Assembly: GCA_018268315.1 (NCBI GenBank)
Contig: JAFDWU010000002.1
Span: 203,636-267,635, forward strand
Source of the DNA: Armatimonadota bacterium
Lineage (GTDB): Bacteria > Armatimonadota > Fimbriimonadia > Fimbriimonadales > Fimbriimonadaceae
Length of the DNA: 64,000 nt
Direction: 5' to 3'
Under the pieces are notes generated by a model, which searched no databases, had not been told where the DNA came from, and saw only the letters and a list, made by a program, of their open reading frames with translations. Position 1 is the stretch's first letter. Each line of letters opens with the position of its first letter. This document shows, in pieces, positions 62,422-64,000 of this stretch. The translations under genes and the position numbers were made by a program.

Positions 62422-63388
62422 TCTCATCCCGGTGACCGTCCTTGGCGGGAGCGGATATGTTGCGGGCGAGTGCCTTCGCATCCTCCTCACTCACCCGGTT
62501 TTCAAGGTGGTCAGCATCACCAGTTCAACGCAAGCTGGCTCATTGGTCTCAGATGCGTTCCCGCACCTCGGCCCGCTGGCGGAGGACATGAAGTTCTGCC
62601 CGGCGGATGCGGAAATCAAGACTAAGGCTGTCTTTTGCGCGCTGCCCCACGGCGAGGCGGCAGACATTCTTAGCAAGCTTGGTAAGGCGGTCAAGGTCGT
62701 CGATCTCTCGGCAGATCACCGCTTCCAAGAGGGTGGTCCGTTCTTCTGCGGCCTGCCGGATATTGAGCGCGAGACCCCCACTAGCGGTCGCATCGCTCAT
62801 CCCGGCTGTTTTGCTACCTGCATCACGCTCGCAACTGCGCCATTGATGGCGCTGGGACTGACGGAACCTGAATTCTTTGTGAGCGCGGTCACCGGTTCAA
62901 CCGGAAGCGGGCGCACTGCGAAGCCAGGAACCCACCACCCCGAGCGGCATGGAGGCATCTGGGCTTACGAGCCGCTAACCCATCGACACACGCCGGAAGT
63001 AAAGATGATGCTCAAGCGCGCATCTGGTGTTGAACCCAAGCTCGCTTTCGTGCCCCACTCTGGGCCCTTCACCCGCGGGATTCACGCCACGATTTACGCC
63101 CGCCTAAAGGGAAGCCCCTCCAAGGAAGAGATCATCGAGCAGATTGGCGCATATTATGCGCGCACCCCGTTTGTTTCGGTTGGCGCAAAGATGCCGAATG
63201 TCAAGGAAGCAGTGGGCTCGAATTGCTGCCGAATAGGGGTTGCAGTTACCGACGATCAGCTGATCCTGACAAGCGTCATCGACAACCTTATTAAAGGCGC
63301 GGCGGGCGGCGGAATTCAGTGGATGAACCGCCTCTTCGGGCTCGATCAATCCACGGGACTGCTCTCACCAGCGCTGGGGTGGAATTGA
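62414..63388 (+). CDS. argC: N-acetyl-gamma-glutamyl-phosphate reductase ArgC (or LysY/succinyl variant)
   Basis: The enzyme reduces N-acylglutamyl phosphate to the semialdehyde with NADPH. The 324-residue protein has the NADP motif LGGSGYVAGECLRIL, the catalytic Cys in AHPGCFATCI, and HSGPFTRGIHAT. The STGSGRTAKPGTHHPERHGGIWAY and LTHRHTPEV blocks look like LysY or Bacteroidetes ArgC, so an N-succinyl or carrier-bound substrate is possible. GTG 62414 overlaps the P-loop gene by eight bases. An ARG-box-like palindrome lies inside the gene at 63149. Confidence 0.93.
   Translation: MANLIPVTVLGGSGYVAGECLRILLTHPVFKVVSITSSTQAGSLVSDAFPHLGPLAEDMKFCPADAEIKTKAVFCALPHGEAADILSKLGKAVKVVDLSADHRFQEGGPFFCGLPDIERETPTSGRIAHPGCFATCITLATAPLMALGLTEPEFFVSAVTGSTGSGRTAKPGTHHPERHGGIWAYEPLTHRHTPEVKMMLKRASGVEPKLAFVPHSGPFTRGIHATIYARLKGSPSKEEIIEQIGAYYARTPFVSVGAKMPNVKEAVGSNCCRIGVAVTDDQLILTSVIDNLIKGAAGGGIQWMNRLFGLDQSTGLLSPALGWN
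63149..63159 (+). promoter_or_regulatory. ARG-box-like palindrome inside argC
   Basis: GCATATTATGC at 63149-63159 is identical to the first palindrome of the argR operator (59737-59747). It sits in the argC coding sequence, 229 bases before argD. A chance exact match of 11 bases within 4 kb is unlikely, but only one copy is present here, without the second box that the argR operator has. Confidence 0.35.
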
Positions 63389-64000
63389 TGGCAGAATTTC
63401 CGGTCTACAGCAGGGTCGGCATCTCCCTCGTCAAAGGCGAAGGCTACAAAGTTTGGGATGAGCAGGGGCGCGAATATCTGGATTTCTACGGCGGCCACGC
63501 GGTCGCCCTGCTGGGCTACGGCAACGCGGCGCTGACGGAAGCCGCGCGCGGCCAGGCAAACGACCTCATCTTCACCAGCAACGCGGTTGGCAATGCCGTG
63601 AGGGCGAGGGCCTGCGAAGACTTGGTGAAAGTCGCCCCCACTGGGCTGGATAGGGTGTTTCTGGTCAACAGCGGCGCGGAAGCGATCGATAACGCGCTGC
63701 GGATGGCGTTCTGTAAAACCGGTCGCAAAAAAGTGGTTGCGCTGAAGGGCGCGTTCCATGGTCGGACCGCCGCCGCGGCTGCAATCACCTATGGGTCTGA
63801 TGCCTGGTATGGATTCCCGAACCGCCCGTTCACGGTTCAATTTGCTCAAGTTGGCCAGATTAGCGCACTAGCGCAAGACGTGGCCGCATTTGTCTACGAG
63901 CCTATTCAAGGGGTCGCGGGGGCGACTGAAATCCCTTCGGACTTTTTGCAAGCTGCCCGCGAGGCTTGCACGAAGAACGGCATCGTGATGATCGCCGACG
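63388..64000 (+). CDS. argD: Acetylornithine aminotransferase ArgD (cut by window end)
   Basis: The frame is open from ATG 63388 (one base shared with the argC stop) to the end of the window, 204 codons. It is a class III PLP aminotransferase: EYLDFYGGHAVALLGYGN, VFLVNSGAEAIDNALRMAF, LKGAFHGRTAAA and AFVYEPIQGVAGA, ending at IVMIAD, the Asp just before the catalytic-lysine region. In the arginine pathway it aminates N-acylglutamate semialdehyde. The YGGHAV opening matches the Bacteroidetes-type ArgD. The PLP lysine lies beyond the window. Confidence 0.93.
   Translation, partial: MAEFPVYSRVGISLVKGEGYKVWDEQGREYLDFYGGHAVALLGYGNAALTEAARGQANDLIFTSNAVGNAVRARACEDLVKVAPTGLDRVFLVNSGAEAIDNALRMAFCKTGRKKVVALKGAFHGRTAAAAAITYGSDAWYGFPNRPFTVQFAQVGQISALAQDVAAFVYEPIQGVAGATEIPSDFLQAAREACTKNGIVMIAD

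Noticed and set aside
1..64000. CRISPR arrays, rRNA operons, prophage and complete insertion sequences.
   Set aside because: No regularly spaced repeats, rRNA sequence, phage structural genes or intact transposase were seen.

Overview
The window is gene-dense, GC-rich bacterial chromosome with almost no intergenic space. The gene content points to a diderm, non-Proteobacterial lineage, and my best guess is Armatimonadota (Fimbriimonas-like). Supporting signs are PEP-CTERM secreted proteins, lipoproteins, TolC/RND/ABC envelope systems, Ser/Thr kinase and FHA signalling, a SpoIIM-like membrane protein, a fused alpha/beta keto-acid dehydrogenase E1, and a Bacteroidetes-like arginine operon order. 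This is inferred from family content; no rRNA is present to confirm it.

Layout. 1-1.3 kb: the 3' end of a REP-associated (RAYT-type) transposase and a second decayed copy of its last codons, flanking a secreted protein of unknown function. 1.3-12.8 kb: tsaD-rimI-livF, glycogen/glucan phosphorylase, then a vWA-FHA-FHA signalling cluster, NAD(P)HX repair (nnr), an SprT-like metalloprotease and a secreted protein. 12.8-20.7 kb: fused E1, a TIGR03790 lipoprotein, a D-cysteine desulfhydrase-like enzyme, small secreted proteins, purE, ndk and a lipoprotein serpin. 20.8-28.9 kb: a four-gene ABC exporter operon, a MerR regulator preceded by a perfect inverted repeat, a GT2-TPR glycosyltransferase, and tolC plus a MacB/LolD-type ATPase. 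28.9-35.4 kb: Ser/Thr kinase, CAP-domain protein, group-2 sigma factor, SpoIIM-like protein, CPBP protease. 35.5-44.3 kb: selD, two tandem PEP-CTERM paralogs, a response regulator, a sugar-phosphate isomerase, ssb-rpsF, a GspE/PilB ATPase and a large methyltransferase. 44.3-53.6 kb: tRNA-Asn followed by a defence island. It holds a four-gene overlapping restriction-modification operon (Res, membrane protein, Mod, PD-(D/E)XK-like protein) and, divergently, a two-nuclease-domain protein with a small protein that looks like one sliding-clamp domain. 53.7-59.6 kb: rhodanese, RND adaptor and pump, ECF sigma factor. 59.7-64 kb: argR-argG-P-loop protein-argC-argD, led by a double ARG-box-like operator.

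Main observations. (1) selD is a selenoprotein gene: it starts at 35510, reads through an in-frame TGA at 35543-35545 aligned with the essential Cys17 of E. coli SelD, and has a stem-loop just downstream; conventional ORF calling removes its first 48 codons. (2) An uncharacterised P-loop NTPase with a beta-rich N-terminal domain is translationally locked into the arginine operon between argG and argC. (3) The restriction-modification operon carries a membrane protein and a second nuclease-like protein, all with ATGA-type or short overlaps, next to tRNA-Asn. (4) Five convergent gene pairs overlap by exactly four bases, sharing stop codons in TTAG or CTAA.
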